NCBI GenBank assembly: GCA_003241485.1
Contig: QFQD01000031.1
Coordinates: 15,953 to 79,952 of the forward strand
Direction: 5' to 3'
Length of the DNA: 64,000 nt
Source of the DNA: Ancylobacter novellus
GTDB lineage: Bacteria; Pseudomonadota; Alphaproteobacteria; Rhizobiales; Xanthobacteraceae
A model generated the notes under the pieces. It worked only from the letters and a program-made list of their open reading frames with translations. It did not search any database and had not been told where the DNA came from. Position 1 is the stretch's first letter. Each line of letters starts with the position of its first letter. The position numbers and the translations under genes were made by a program. Below, piece by piece: positions 16,093 to 24,726 of this stretch.

Positions 16093-16107
16093 CGAACGAA
16101 CGTTCGC
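16092..16107. promoter_or_regulatory. TetR operator 2
   Basis: GCGAACGAACGTTCGC is a dyad with 6-bp arms (GCGAAC / GTTCGC) and shares an 18-base repeat with operator 1. It covers the predicted -10 and transcription start. It also rules out the longest reading-frame start (TTG at 16082), which would place the operator inside the gene. Confidence 0.75.
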
Positions 16108-16126
16108 TCCAGCATCGGAGATCGGC

Positions 16127-16795
16127 TTGCCCGCTCTTGCCCGACCCATTTCCGCGGCCTCGACGGCTGCCGCGCCGTCCGCCGGCCGTCACGGCGCCGC
16201 CAAGCCGGATCCGCGTCGCCGCGTGCTCGATGCGGCGGCGTTGTGCTTCATCCGATCCGGCTTTCACGGCACCTCGATGCAGGAAATCTGCGCGGAAGCG
16301 GGCATGAGCCCGGGCGCGCTCTACCGCTACTTTCCCTCGAAGGATGCGATCATTGTTGCCATTGTCGAGGAGGAGCGCGCCATGCGCGCGAGCTTCGTCG
16401 AGATGCTGGAAACCGCGCCGAGCTTCGTCGAGGGTCTGACCCGTATGGGCCGCGCCGTATTCTCCGGCGAGAACGAGATGGTCTGCCTCAAGCTCGGCCC
16501 GGAGATCTTTGCCGAGGCGGCACGCAATCCGGCGCTGAAGCCGACCTTCGACGCTGTCGAGGACGAGATGAATGAAGCGATCCGTCGCTGTTTCATCGCC
16601 GCACAGGCACGGGGCGAGATCGACGCTTCCATTGATCCCGACATCGCCCTCCTGCTGATCAATGCCATCGGCGACGGACTGATGCTGCGCAGCAGTTTCG
16701 AGCCCGATCTGCCGCTTGGCAATATGATGCCCGCGCTCGCCGGCCTGATGGCGCGGATGCTCGCCCCCACCGCTTCTTCGGACGCCACGCCATGA
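16127..16795 (+). CDS. TetR/AcrR-family repressor of the RND operon
   Basis: 222 residues starting at a TTG preceded by GGAG at six-base spacing. The helix-turn-helix is at about residues 30-75 (TSMQEICAEAGMSPGALYRY, then FPSKDAI). The C-terminal domain is predicted to bind a ligand, but its identity is unknown. Its ATGA overlap with the adaptor gene and the paired palindromes at its promoter indicate an autoregulated efflux operon, probably derepressed by a pump substrate. Confidence 0.88.
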   Translation: MPALARPISAASTAAAPSAGRHGAAKPDPRRRVLDAAALCFIRSGFHGTSMQEICAEAGMSPGALYRYFPSKDAIIVAIVEEERAMRASFVEMLETAPSFVEGLTRMGRAVFSGENEMVCLKLGPEIFAEAARNPALKPTFDAVEDEMNEAIRRCFIAAQARGEIDASIDPDIALLLINAIGDGLMLRSSFEPDLPLGNMMPALAGLMARMLAPTASSDATP

Positions 16796-18051
16796 CTGAA
16801 AAGACCGCCTCCTTTCGCGGCCGCATCGCGCTCGCCTTGACCATGACGGCCGTCGTGGTCGGCGTCGCCGGCTATGCCTTCCGCGATCGCATCGCCGCCG
16901 GTCTCAGCCTTGGCGAGCCGGCGCAGGCGGATGTTGCCGCGCCGGAGCCGAACGCGGTGCGTGGCATCACCATCTCCGTCGTGCCCGCCGCGCGCCGCGA
17001 GGTGATCGAGCGCCTGCCGGTCACCGGCACGCTGGTCGCCCGCGAGGAGATCATGGTCGGGCCGGAGATCGACGGCTACCGGATCACCGACATTCTGGTG
17101 GAGGAGGGCGACCGGGTGGAAAAGGGCCAGGTGCTCGCCCGCCTGTCGCGCGACACGCTGGAAACGCTGCTGGCGCAGAACACTGCCAATGCCGCCCGCG
17201 CCCAGGCCGCCATTGCCCAGCAGAAGGCGCAGCTGCTGCAGACGCTGGCGCAGCGCACCGAGGCGGAAGCCGCGGTCGAACGCGCGCGCACGCTGATCAA
17301 GACCGGCGCCACCTCGCAGGAAGTGCTCGACCAGCGCGAGCGCGCGGTGAAGGTCGCGGCCGCGCAGGTTACCGCCGCCGAGGAATCGGTCACCGCCGCC
17401 GAGGCCGACGCCGCCCAGATCAAGGCCAACCGCGACGAGATCGAGGTTCGTCTCGCCCGCACCGACATCACGGCGCCGGAGGCGGGCATCATCTCCTCCC
17501 GTGCCGCGCGCCTCGGCGCCATCGTGCTGTCGGCCAATGCCGAGCCGCTGTTCCGCATCGTCAAGGACGGCGCCATCGACCTCGACGCCGAAGTGCCGGA
17601 ATCGGCCCTGCCGCGCGTTACCCCGGGCCTGTCCGTCGCCGTGACCCCGGCGGGATTTCCCACGCCGATAGAGGGCAAGGTGCGGCTCGTCGGTGCCACG
17701 GTCGATAATTCGACCCGCCTCGCCCGCGTGGCCGTGGCGCTGCCGGATGATCCGCGCCTGCGCCCCGGTGCCTATGCCCGCGGCGTCATCGAGGTGGCGC
17801 GTCATGAAGGCGTCGCGCTGCCGCAATCGGCCGTGCAGTTCGCCTCCGATGGCGTGTTCGTGCTGGTGGTGGAAAACGACATCGTGCAGCGCCGGCCCGT
17901 CAAGACCGGCCTGCAGGGTGACGGCTTCGTCGAGATCGTTGACGGCGTGAAGGAAGGCGAGGATGTCGTCGCCCGTGCCGGTGGCTTCCTGCGCACGGGC
18001 GACCGGGTAACGCCGGTGCCGCTGCCGGCCGAGGCGGAGGACGGCGTCTGA
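16792..18051 (+). CDS. RND efflux periplasmic adaptor (HlyD/MFP family)
   Basis: 419 residues. An N-terminal membrane anchor (about residues 14-30), a split lipoyl domain (VGPEIDGYRITDILVEEGDR and the later TAPEAGIISSRAARLGA), and an alpha-helical hairpin rich in Ala/Gln/Glu between them. A beta-barrel and membrane-proximal domain complete the usual order. It links the inner-membrane pump to an outer-membrane channel. It is overlapped by tetR on one side and the pump gene on the other. No outer-membrane factor gene is in the operon, so the channel must be encoded elsewhere. Confidence 0.94.
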   Translation: MTEKTASFRGRIALALTMTAVVVGVAGYAFRDRIAAGLSLGEPAQADVAAPEPNAVRGITISVVPAARREVIERLPVTGTLVAREEIMVGPEIDGYRITDILVEEGDRVEKGQVLARLSRDTLETLLAQNTANAARAQAAIAQQKAQLLQTLAQRTEAEAAVERARTLIKTGATSQEVLDQRERAVKVAAAQVTAAEESVTAAEADAAQIKANRDEIEVRLARTDITAPEAGIISSRAARLGAIVLSANAEPLFRIVKDGAIDLDAEVPESALPRVTPGLSVAVTPAGFPTPIEGKVRLVGATVDNSTRLARVAVALPDDPRLRPGAYARGVIEVARHEGVALPQSAVQFASDGVFVLVVENDIVQRRPVKTGLQGDGFVEIVDGVKEGEDVVARAGGFLRTGDRVTPVPLPAEAEDGV

Positions 18052-21000
18052 TGGCTCTCAACATTTCCGCCTGGGCGATCCGCAAGCCGGTTCCCTCCAT
18101 CGTGCTGTTCGTGGTGCTGACGGCGATCGGGCTGTTCACCTTCGACAAGCTGCCGATCACGCGCATGCCGAACATCGACGTGCCGATCGTCTCGGTCACC
18201 GTCAGCCAGCCCGGCGCCGCGCCGAGCGAACTGGAGACGCAGGTCACCAAGCGCATCGAGACCACGGTCGCCGGCGTGCAGGGCGTCAAGCACATCACCT
18301 CGACCATGACCGAGGGGTCGTCCGTCACGGTCATCGAGTTCCAGCTGGAGACGCAGGTCGACCGCGCGGTGAGCGATGTGCGCGACGCCGTGTCGAAGAT
18401 CCGCTCCGAACTGCCGCAGGATATCGAGGAGCCGCTGGTCCAGCGCATCGATGTCGAGGGCATGGCCATTGTCACCTATGCCGCCTCGGCGCCGGGCATG
18501 ACGCCGGAGGAACTCTCCTGGTTCGTCGACGACACGGTCATCCGCGCGCTCCAGAGCGTGCGCGGCGTGGCGCAGGTCAAGCGCGAGGGGGGCGTCGACC
18601 GCGAGATCCGCATCTCGCTCGATCCCGACCGGCTCGCTGCGCTTGGCGTCACGGCGGCGGATGTGAACCGCCAGCTCGCCGCCACCAATGTCGACCTTGC
18701 AGGTGGACGTGGTGAAATCGGTACGCAGGAGCAGTCGGTGCGCACGCTCGGCGGCGCGACGACGGTCGCCGATCTGGCCGAGACCCGCATCGCGCTTCCC
18801 GCGGTGGGCGGCGGCGCGTCGCGCCATGTGCGCCTGGCCGATCTCGGCACGGTGACCGACGGGGCGGCCGAGCCGCGCATCTTCGCCCGGCTCGACGGCA
18901 AGCCGGTGGTGGCCTTCGGCATCTATCGCGCCAAGGGCTTCTCCGACGTCGTCGTGGCCGAAGCCGCCGAGGCGGAGCTGCGCAAGCTGGAAGCCGCGCA
19001 TCCCGACGTGACCATCACGCTGATCGATTCGACGGTGAAATACACCCATGCGGACTACGAATCCGCCATGCACACGCTCATCGAGGGCGCGGTGCTGGCG
19101 GTCATCGTGGTGCTGCTGTTCCTGCGCGACTGGCGCGCCACCATCATTTCCGCGACGGCGATCCCGCTCTCCATCCTGCCCACCTTCTGGGTGATGGACA
19201 TGCTCGGCTTCTCGCTGAACGGGGTGAGCCTGCTCGCCGTCACGCTGGTGACCGGCATTCTCGTCGACGATGCCATTGTCGAAATCGAGAACATCGTGCG
19301 CCATATGCGCATGGGCAAATCCGCCTATCGCGCGGCCATCGACGCGGCCGACGAGATCGGCCTCGCCGTGGTCGCCACCACGCTGACCATCGTCGCGGTG
19401 TTCCTGCCGGTCAGCTTCATGGGCGGCATTGCCGGGCAGTATTTCCGCCAGTTCGGCATCACCGTCGCGGTGGCCGTGCTGTTCTCGCTGCTGGTGGCGC
19501 GTCTGCTGACGCCGATGCTGGCGGCTTATTTCCTGCGCGACCATGGGCACCGCGAGACGCCGGACAGCTGGCTGATGCGGGCCTATGTCCGGCTGCTGAA
19601 CATCTCGATCCGCCACCGCTTCATTACCGTTGCGGCTGGCATCGCGCTGTTCATTGGTTCGATGTGGCTCTCCACGCTGCTGCCTTCCGGCTTCATCCCG
19701 AATTCCGACGTGTCGCGCTCGGTGCTGGCGGTGGAACTGCCGCCCGGCGCGACGCTGGAATCGACACGCCGGGTGGTCGACGAGATTTCGGACAAGCTGA
19801 AGGCCCAGCCCGAGGTGGCGAGTGTGTTCGTCACCGCCGGCACGGGTGTCGCCGGGGGCGCGGCGAGCGGCGGGGGCGAGGTGCGCAAGGCCACCGTCAT
19901 CGTCAACCTCGTGCCGCGGGCCGAACGTCAGGTGTCGCAGAAGCAGTTCGAGGGGCGGATGATGGCCGCCATCGCGCAGATTCCCGACCTGCGCTTCAAT
20001 TTCGGCGCTTCGGGCGGCGCCGGCCCCGGCGGGCGCGAATTCACAATCATCCTCTCCGGCTCGGACGGCACGGTGGTGGAGAAGACAGCGCTGGAGCTGG
20101 AACGCGAAATCCGCACGCAGGTGAAGGGGCTCTCCAATGCCGTCACCAGCGCGGCGCTGGACCGGCCGGAGCTGCGCGTCGTGCCGAAGCTCGCGGAGGC
20201 GGCCGAACTCGGCGTCTCGGTGTCCGATATCGCGCAGACCGTGCGCATCGCCACCATCGGCGACATTTCGCAGAACCTCGCCAAATTCTCCGCCGGCGAC
20301 CGGCAGGTGCCGATCCGCGTGCAGCTGGACGAAAAGGCGCGGGCGGACCTGTCGACCTTCGAGACGCTGAAGGTGCGCACGGCATCAGGGGCTTCCGTGC
20401 CGCTCTCGGCGGTGGCGGACATCTCCTTCGGCGCCGGCCCCTCCAGCCTCGACCGCTATGATCGCGCCCGCCGCATCGCCATCGAAGCGGATCTCGCCGG
20501 CAATACCCAGCTCGGCGAGGCGCTGGCGGAAGTCTATGCGCTGCCGCAGGCGAAGAACCTGCCGCCCGGCGTCGTGCTCAAGGAGAGCGGCGACGCGGAA
20601 ATCATGGCCGAGGTGTTCGGCGGCTTCGCCACCGCCATGGGCGCGGGCGTGATGATGGTGCTGGCGGTGCTGGTGCTGCTCTTCGCCAATGTCCTGCAAC
20701 CCATCACCATTCTCGTCGCCCTGCCGCTGTCGGTCGGCGGCGCCTTCGTGGCGCTGCTGCTCACCAACAACGCCATGACGCTGCCGGTGGTCATCGGCTT
20801 CCTGATGCTGATGGGCATCGTCACCAAGAACGCCATCCTGCTGGTGGATTTCGCCATCGAGGCGGTGCATTCGGGCGTTGATCGCAACACCGCGCTGATC
20901 GAGGCGGGCCGCAAGCGCGCGCAGCCGATCGTCATGACCACCATCGCCATGGCGGCGGGCATGATGCCCTCCGCGCTGGGGCTGGGCGAGGGCGGCGACT

Positions 21001-21242
21001 TCCGCTCGCCCATGGCCATCGCGGTGATTGGCGGGCTCCTGGCCTCGACCGCTCTGTCCCTGGTGTTCGTGCCGGCCGTCTTCACCCTGATGGACGATCT
21101 CGGCCGCTTCCTCGCGCGTGTCTTCGGCCGCTTCATCGGCGCGCGGGACGAGGCGCCCGAGCACGGCGTGCCCCCGGTGCTGCCGACCGTTCACGCCATG
21201 CCGCACCCGGCGGCTCCCCGCCCGCCAATGGCGGCGGAGTAG
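18051..21242 (+). CDS. RND multidrug efflux permease (HAE1-like)
   Basis: 1063 residues, the usual RND length, with twelve expected membrane helices and two large periplasmic loops. TM1 is PVPSIVLFVVLTAIGLFTF. The proton-relay aspartate pair lies in TM4 (TGILVDDAIVEIEN, near residue 405). The matching TM10 region reads GIVTKNAILLVDF, with the conserved Lys. The start codon overlaps the adaptor's stop (TGATG). The substrate cannot be deduced. A GC-rich palindromic repeat follows the stop codon. Confidence 0.95.
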   Translation: MALNISAWAIRKPVPSIVLFVVLTAIGLFTFDKLPITRMPNIDVPIVSVTVSQPGAAPSELETQVTKRIETTVAGVQGVKHITSTMTEGSSVTVIEFQLETQVDRAVSDVRDAVSKIRSELPQDIEEPLVQRIDVEGMAIVTYAASAPGMTPEELSWFVDDTVIRALQSVRGVAQVKREGGVDREIRISLDPDRLAALGVTAADVNRQLAATNVDLAGGRGEIGTQEQSVRTLGGATTVADLAETRIALPAVGGGASRHVRLADLGTVTDGAAEPRIFARLDGKPVVAFGIYRAKGFSDVVVAEAAEAELRKLEAAHPDVTITLIDSTVKYTHADYESAMHTLIEGAVLAVIVVLLFLRDWRATIISATAIPLSILPTFWVMDMLGFSLNGVSLLAVTLVTGILVDDAIVEIENIVRHMRMGKSAYRAAIDAADEIGLAVVATTLTIVAVFLPVSFMGGIAGQYFRQFGITVAVAVLFSLLVARLLTPMLAAYFLRDHGHRETPDSWLMRAYVRLLNISIRHRFITVAAGIALFIGSMWLSTLLPSGFIPNSDVSRSVLAVELPPGATLESTRRVVDEISDKLKAQPEVASVFVTAGTGVAGGAASGGGEVRKATVIVNLVPRAERQVSQKQFEGRMMAAIAQIPDLRFNFGASGGAGPGGREFTIILSGSDGTVVEKTALELEREIRTQVKGLSNAVTSAALDRPELRVVPKLAEAAELGVSVSDIAQTVRIATIGDISQNLAKFSAGDRQVPIRVQLDEKARADLSTFETLKVRTASGASVPLSAVADISFGAGPSSLDRYDRARRIAIEADLAGNTQLGEALAEVYALPQAKNLPPGVVLKESGDAEIMAEVFGGFATAMGAGVMMVLAVLVLLFANVLQPITILVALPLSVGGAFVALLLTNNAMTLPVVIGFLMLMGIVTKNAILLVDFAIEAVHSGVDRNTALIEAGRKRAQPIVMTTIAMAAGMMPSALGLGEGGDFRSPMAIAVIGGLLASTALSLVFVPAVFTLMDDLGRFLARVFGRFIGARDEAPEHGVPPVLPTVHAMPHPAAPRPPMAAE

Positions 21243-21254
21243 AGGCCCCTATCA

Positions 21255-21279
21255 CCCCCTCCCCATCGGGGAGAGGGGG
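21255..21279. repeat. GC-rich palindromic intergenic repeat, copy 1
   Basis: CCCCCTCCCC and GGGG-AG-AGGGGG pair around the loop ATC, with two unpaired bases. It sits between the convergent RND and LON-domain genes. Two relatives occur elsewhere in the window (56913-56933 and 63844-63869). There is no U-run, though the hairpin could still slow transcription from both sides. Confidence 0.7.
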
Positions 21280-21291
21280 CGTTGGACGGGA

Positions 21292-21966
21292 CTATTGCAG
21301 CGAGGTGTCGCCGTCGCCGCCGGCGGTGCGGGCAAGGCTCATCTGCGTCACCGCGATCAGCATCTCCGCGCGTGCGGCGAGACTGGGGGCTTCCAGCAGC
21401 GCCTGCTTCTCGCGCGGGCCGAACGGCGCCATCATGGCGAGCGCATTGACCAGCGCCTCGTTCGGCGCGTCCTTGATGCTGGTCCAGTCGGCTTCCAGCT
21501 GGTTGGCGTCGAGATAGTCCGCCAGCGTGCGCAGCAGCGTGCCGCGGTCCACCGCCTCAGCGCCGGCATTGGCGGTGAAGTCGTCACGAAAGGCGGCGTA
21601 ATCCACCTGCGCCTGCCGGAACGGCGTGTCAGCTTCCACCTCGCGCAGCACGCGGAAGCGGGCAATGCCGGTGAGGTTGAGGATGTAACGGCCGTCGCCG
21701 CTTTCGGCGATCTCGGTGATGCGGCCGACGCAGCCCACCGTGGTCAGGCGCGGGCCGGTCTCGTCGGTGCCGCCGTCGAGCGCAGGCTGCAGGATGCCGA
21801 TCAGCCGCGCACCGGCGAGCGCGGCATCCACCATCGCGACGTAGCGCGGCTCGAAGATGTTCAGCGGCAGCTGGCCGCGCGGCAGCAGCAGGACGCCTTC
21901 CAGCGGGAAGAGCGGGATGATGTCCGGAAGATCGGACGGGCCGCCATAGGCTCGGTTGATCGCCAT
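21292..21966 (-). CDS. LON substrate-binding domain protein
   Basis: 224 residues comprising only the N-terminal LON (substrate-binding, PUA-like) domain: IPLFPLEGVLLLPRGQLPLN, then IFEPRYVAMVDAAL. There is no ATPase or protease domain, as is usual for this stand-alone family. Its biochemical role is unknown, but it may help in substrate recognition for protein quality control. It follows the YbbN-like thioredoxin gene by 44 bases in the same direction, a pairing common in Hyphomicrobiales. Confidence 0.9.
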   Translation of the reverse strand: MAINRAYGGPSDLPDIIPLFPLEGVLLLPRGQLPLNIFEPRYVAMVDAALAGARLIGILQPALDGGTDETGPRLTTVGCVGRITEIAESGDGRYILNLTGIARFRVLREVEADTPFRQAQVDYAAFRDDFTANAGAEAVDRGTLLRTLADYLDANQLEADWTSIKDAPNEALVNALAMMAPFGPREKQALLEAPSLAARAEMLIAVTQMSLARTAGGDGDTSLQ

Positions 21967-22010
21967 TGGCGCTCCTCAGCGGCTGGGACGGGCGGGGCGC
22001 CCCTCCGGCC

Positions 22011-22937
22011 TCATGCGAACAGAATGGAAGACAGGCGGCGGCGCCCGGCGAGGGTGTGCTCGTCGGTCGGCCCCCAGGCCTCGAAGAACTGGACTAGCTG
22101 CTTGCGCGCGCCGTCCTCGTTCCAGTTGCGGTCCTTGCGGACGATGGCGAGCAGTTCGTCGACCGCCTCCTCGCGCTTGCCATGCGCGGCGAGCGCCACC
22201 GCGAGATCGAAGCGGGCCTGGTGGTCGTTCGGATTGGCCGCGACCTTCGCCTCCAACTCGCGCACATCGCCCAGCGCGGCGGCGGCTTCCTCCAGCTCGA
22301 TGGCGGCGCGCACCGCGGCAAGGCCGGCATCGTTCGCCGCGCTCTCCGGCGCCAGGGCGAGCGTCGCCTTGGCCTGATCGGGGCTGCCGGCCAGCAGCTG
22401 GGCGCGGGCAAGGCCGGCAATGGCCTTCAGATTGGCCGGCTCTTCCGCGAGCACGGCGGCGAAGATCTCCGCCGCCCCCTCCAGATCGCCCTCGCCGAGT
22501 GCGGCCTCGCCGGAGGCCACCACCTCGGCGATGTCACCGCCCTCCGAGCCGCCGGCGAGGCGGTCGACCAGCGCCTGAATCTGGCTCTCCGGCTGGGCGC
22601 CCATGAAGCCGTCGACCGGCTGGCCGTTGACGAAGGCGTAGACCGTGGGCAGCGACTGGATGCCGAGCTGCTGGGCGACGGCGGGATGGTCGTCCGTGTT
22701 CATCTTGGCGAGGCGCACCTTGCCCTTGGCGCCGCGCACCACCTTCTCGATGACCGGGGTCAGCTGCTTGCAGGGGCCGCACCACGGCGCCCAGAAGTCC
22801 ACCAGCACCGGCCGCTTGCGCGATTCCTCGACCACATCCTTCATGAAGCTCCGCGTCGTGACATCGATCACGACATCGTCGCCGGCCGGCGTGGAAGCCC
22901 CGTCCTGTGCCGGGTTGGCGGGCTGGTTCAGCAACAT
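22011..22937 (-). CDS. ybbN: YbbN-like thioredoxin with TPR region
   Basis: 308 residues. An N-terminal thioredoxin domain keeps the full redox motif, with WCGPC at C53-C56, and the cis-Pro loop SLPTVYAFVNGQ. The C-terminal half is helical TPR-like repeats (EGAAEIFAAVLAEEPANLKA), ending LAGRRRLSSILFA. YbbN (CnoX) is a chaperone-linked oxidoreductase that hands clients to DnaK and GroEL. The start is the ATG after GAGGA; the longer frame by seven codons has no such site. Confidence 0.92.
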   Translation of the reverse strand: MLLNQPANPAQDGASTPAGDDVVIDVTTRSFMKDVVEESRKRPVLVDFWAPWCGPCKQLTPVIEKVVRGAKGKVRLAKMNTDDHPAVAQQLGIQSLPTVYAFVNGQPVDGFMGAQPESQIQALVDRLAGGSEGGDIAEVVASGEAALGEGDLEGAAEIFAAVLAEEPANLKAIAGLARAQLLAGSPDQAKATLALAPESAANDAGLAAVRAAIELEEAAAALGDVRELEAKVAANPNDHQARFDLAVALAAHGKREEAVDELLAIVRKDRNWNEDGARKQLVQFFEAWGPTDEHTLAGRRRLSSILFA

Positions 22938-23016
22938 GGGGGTCCTCGCAAAACTCAAAGCCTAACTGCGCCTAAAATGGTCCGTCGGGCCGCGAATGCA
23001 ACCGCGGCGGCGTGGT

Positions 23017-23538
23017 TCACGCCTCCTCCGCCGCCTCGGTTCGGCGGGGCACGGCCAGGATGAGCGGCTCGTGGCCGGTGGAGACGAGGAAGCGCACCAG
23101 ATCCTCGCGCCCGATCGTGGTCGTCGCAGTGTTGACCAGCGGATGGCAGTTGATGGTCTCGTGCCGCATCAGCTCCGCGTCGAGCACCACGGTGACGCGG
23201 CCCTGAGTGTCGTTCACCGGGCCGAAGGCGGTGACCGCGCCGGGCTTCACGCCGAGCACCTCTTCCAGCAGCTCCGCGCTGCCGAAGGAGAGCCGGCTCG
23301 CGGCGCCGAGCGGCTGGTGCAGGCTCTTCAGGTCCACCCGCGCGTCTTCCTCGACAACCACGAGGAAGAGGTTGCCCTTCTTGTCCTTCAGGAACAGATT
23401 CTTGGTGTGTCCGCCGGGAATGTCGCCACGCAGGACCTGCGAATCCTCCACCGTGAACAGCGGGGGATGCGTCACCGTGCGTGTTTCGATGCCGAGCGCG
23501 TCGAGGCGGGCGAACAGGTCTTGGGAAGAGAGCGGCAT
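23017..23538 (-). CDS. YbaK/ProX-family aminoacyl-tRNA deacylase
   Basis: 173 residues, the length of stand-alone editing-domain proteins. The family clears mischarged tRNAs, such as Ala-tRNA(Pro). The expected segments are there: HTKNLFLKDKKGNLFLV, LSFGSAELLEEVLGVKPGAV and the C-terminal HPLVNTATTTI. It looks closest to the ProXp-ala/PrdX group rather than to Cys-tRNA(Pro) deacylase, but I cannot separate these with certainty. AAAGGA precedes the ATG. It follows the AlgJ-like gene by 55 bases. Confidence 0.88.
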   Translation of the reverse strand: MPLSSQDLFARLDALGIETRTVTHPPLFTVEDSQVLRGDIPGGHTKNLFLKDKKGNLFLVVVEEDARVDLKSLHQPLGAASRLSFGSAELLEEVLGVKPGAVTAFGPVNDTQGRVTVVLDAELMRHETINCHPLVNTATTTIGREDLVRFLVSTGHEPLILAVPRRTEAAEEA

Positions 23539-23593
23539 GGGCGGTGGTCCTTTCGCGGCGGTTCTAATGCCGCCGCGCCATCGCCCGCAAGCG

Positions 23594-24715
23594 TCACTTG
23601 GCCGTCTCGGTCGCGGCCCAGTCGGGGACATGGTCGAGGCAGGGGAACAGCCGCTCCGCCGACTCGATGATGAGGATGTCCGGCTTGAAGCGCTCGGCGA
23701 CCTGGGTGCCGGAGCGGCAGAACAGGTGGTGCGTCCACACGAAGGCGGAGCTGCGATAGGCGAGGAAGCTCTTCCACAGCCCGTAGGTGAAGGAATCGCC
23801 CAGCACCATGATGCGCGGGCCGGCATGGCCGGTCTCGAACGCGAAGGGCGCGAAGGGAAAGTCCGGCGAGCGCGCGGCCACGAGGTCGGGAATCGGCACA
23901 AGGGTGTCGTTCGCCGCGAAGGGGGGCTTGATGGGATAGGAGACGTCCGGCGGGTCGGCACTGGCGGCGCCGGTGAGCCGCAGCAGGTCGCCCCCGGCCT
24001 TCGGCTGGGGCGCGCCAAGCGCCGCGTCGAGGTCGATCTCCAGCTCCGGCCGGCCGGCGGCCGCCATGGCGGCGTTGAAACCGACCAGCGCCCCGCGCTC
24101 GTTCCAGTGCGTGTCGTAGCGCCAGTAGACATCGCCGCCCGCTTTCGCCGCGGTGAGCGGCGGGCGCAGGTCGACATGGGCGATACCGGCCTTCGCAAGG
24201 TCGGCGTTGAGCAGGTCGTATTCGGTCGGCTGCCTCCGCTGCCGGCGCATATAGTCCGGCAGGCGCTCAAATTCGATGGTCTGGGCATTCGGCGCCACGG
24301 CGACCACCACCTTGCCGTTCCAGGGCTCCAGCACGCGCTGGAACCCGCCCGCCCAGTTCACGAAGGCCTGCACCTTGTCGGGCCGCACGATCTGGCCGAG
24401 GCTCTGCTCGATCGCGTTCTCGCCGGTGTAGAACAGCGAGCCGTCGACGCCGCGCAGATAGTTGAGGCCGCGCGGGGCGCCGATGAAGCGCTGATAGCTG
24501 CGATGCGCTGCCAGAACCGCACCGCGGAAGCCGAAGGTGTTGTTGAGATAGGGGTCCATCCGCTTGTTGGCCTCCTCCCACCAGCGCGCTTCCGGCGCCA
24601 CGGCCGTGCGCATCGGCGCCGGCAGGTCGGGCAGGAAATGGCCGATGGCCGGCAGGCACAGCACCGCCACGAAGATAACGGCCCACCAGCGGCGAAAGGC
24701 GAGAAGCAGGGGCAT
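23594..24715 (-). CDS. AlgJ/AlgX-like O-acetyltransferase subunit (SGNH-like)
   Basis: 373 residues with an N-terminal membrane segment (AVIFVAVLCLPAIGHFLPDL). The catalytic region has the DTHWN motif (RYDTHWNERGALVG) and GDSFTYG, typical of alginate-type SGNH acetyltransferases, where Ser, His and Asp form the triad. The start is placed at the ATG after GGGAGG at ideal spacing. It lies 11 bases downstream of the MBOAT gene, so the two should act together: the membrane protein passes acetyl groups across and this protein puts them on an exported polysaccharide. No other polysaccharide genes are nearby. Confidence 0.85.
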   Translation of the reverse strand: MPLLLAFRRWWAVIFVAVLCLPAIGHFLPDLPAPMRTAVAPEARWWEEANKRMDPYLNNTFGFRGAVLAAHRSYQRFIGAPRGLNYLRGVDGSLFYTGENAIEQSLGQIVRPDKVQAFVNWAGGFQRVLEPWNGKVVVAVAPNAQTIEFERLPDYMRRQRRQPTEYDLLNADLAKAGIAHVDLRPPLTAAKAGGDVYWRYDTHWNERGALVGFNAAMAAAGRPELEIDLDAALGAPQPKAGGDLLRLTGAASADPPDVSYPIKPPFAANDTLVPIPDLVAARSPDFPFAPFAFETGHAGPRIMVLGDSFTYGLWKSFLAYRSSAFVWTHHLFCRSGTQVAERFKPDILIIESAERLFPCLDHVPDWAATETAK

Positions 24716-24726
24716 CGCGACCTCCC

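Noticed and set aside
17802..19616. 604-codon minus-strand frame
   Set aside because: It is antisense to the RND adaptor and pump, is rich in His/Arg/Asp, and has no recognisable domain.
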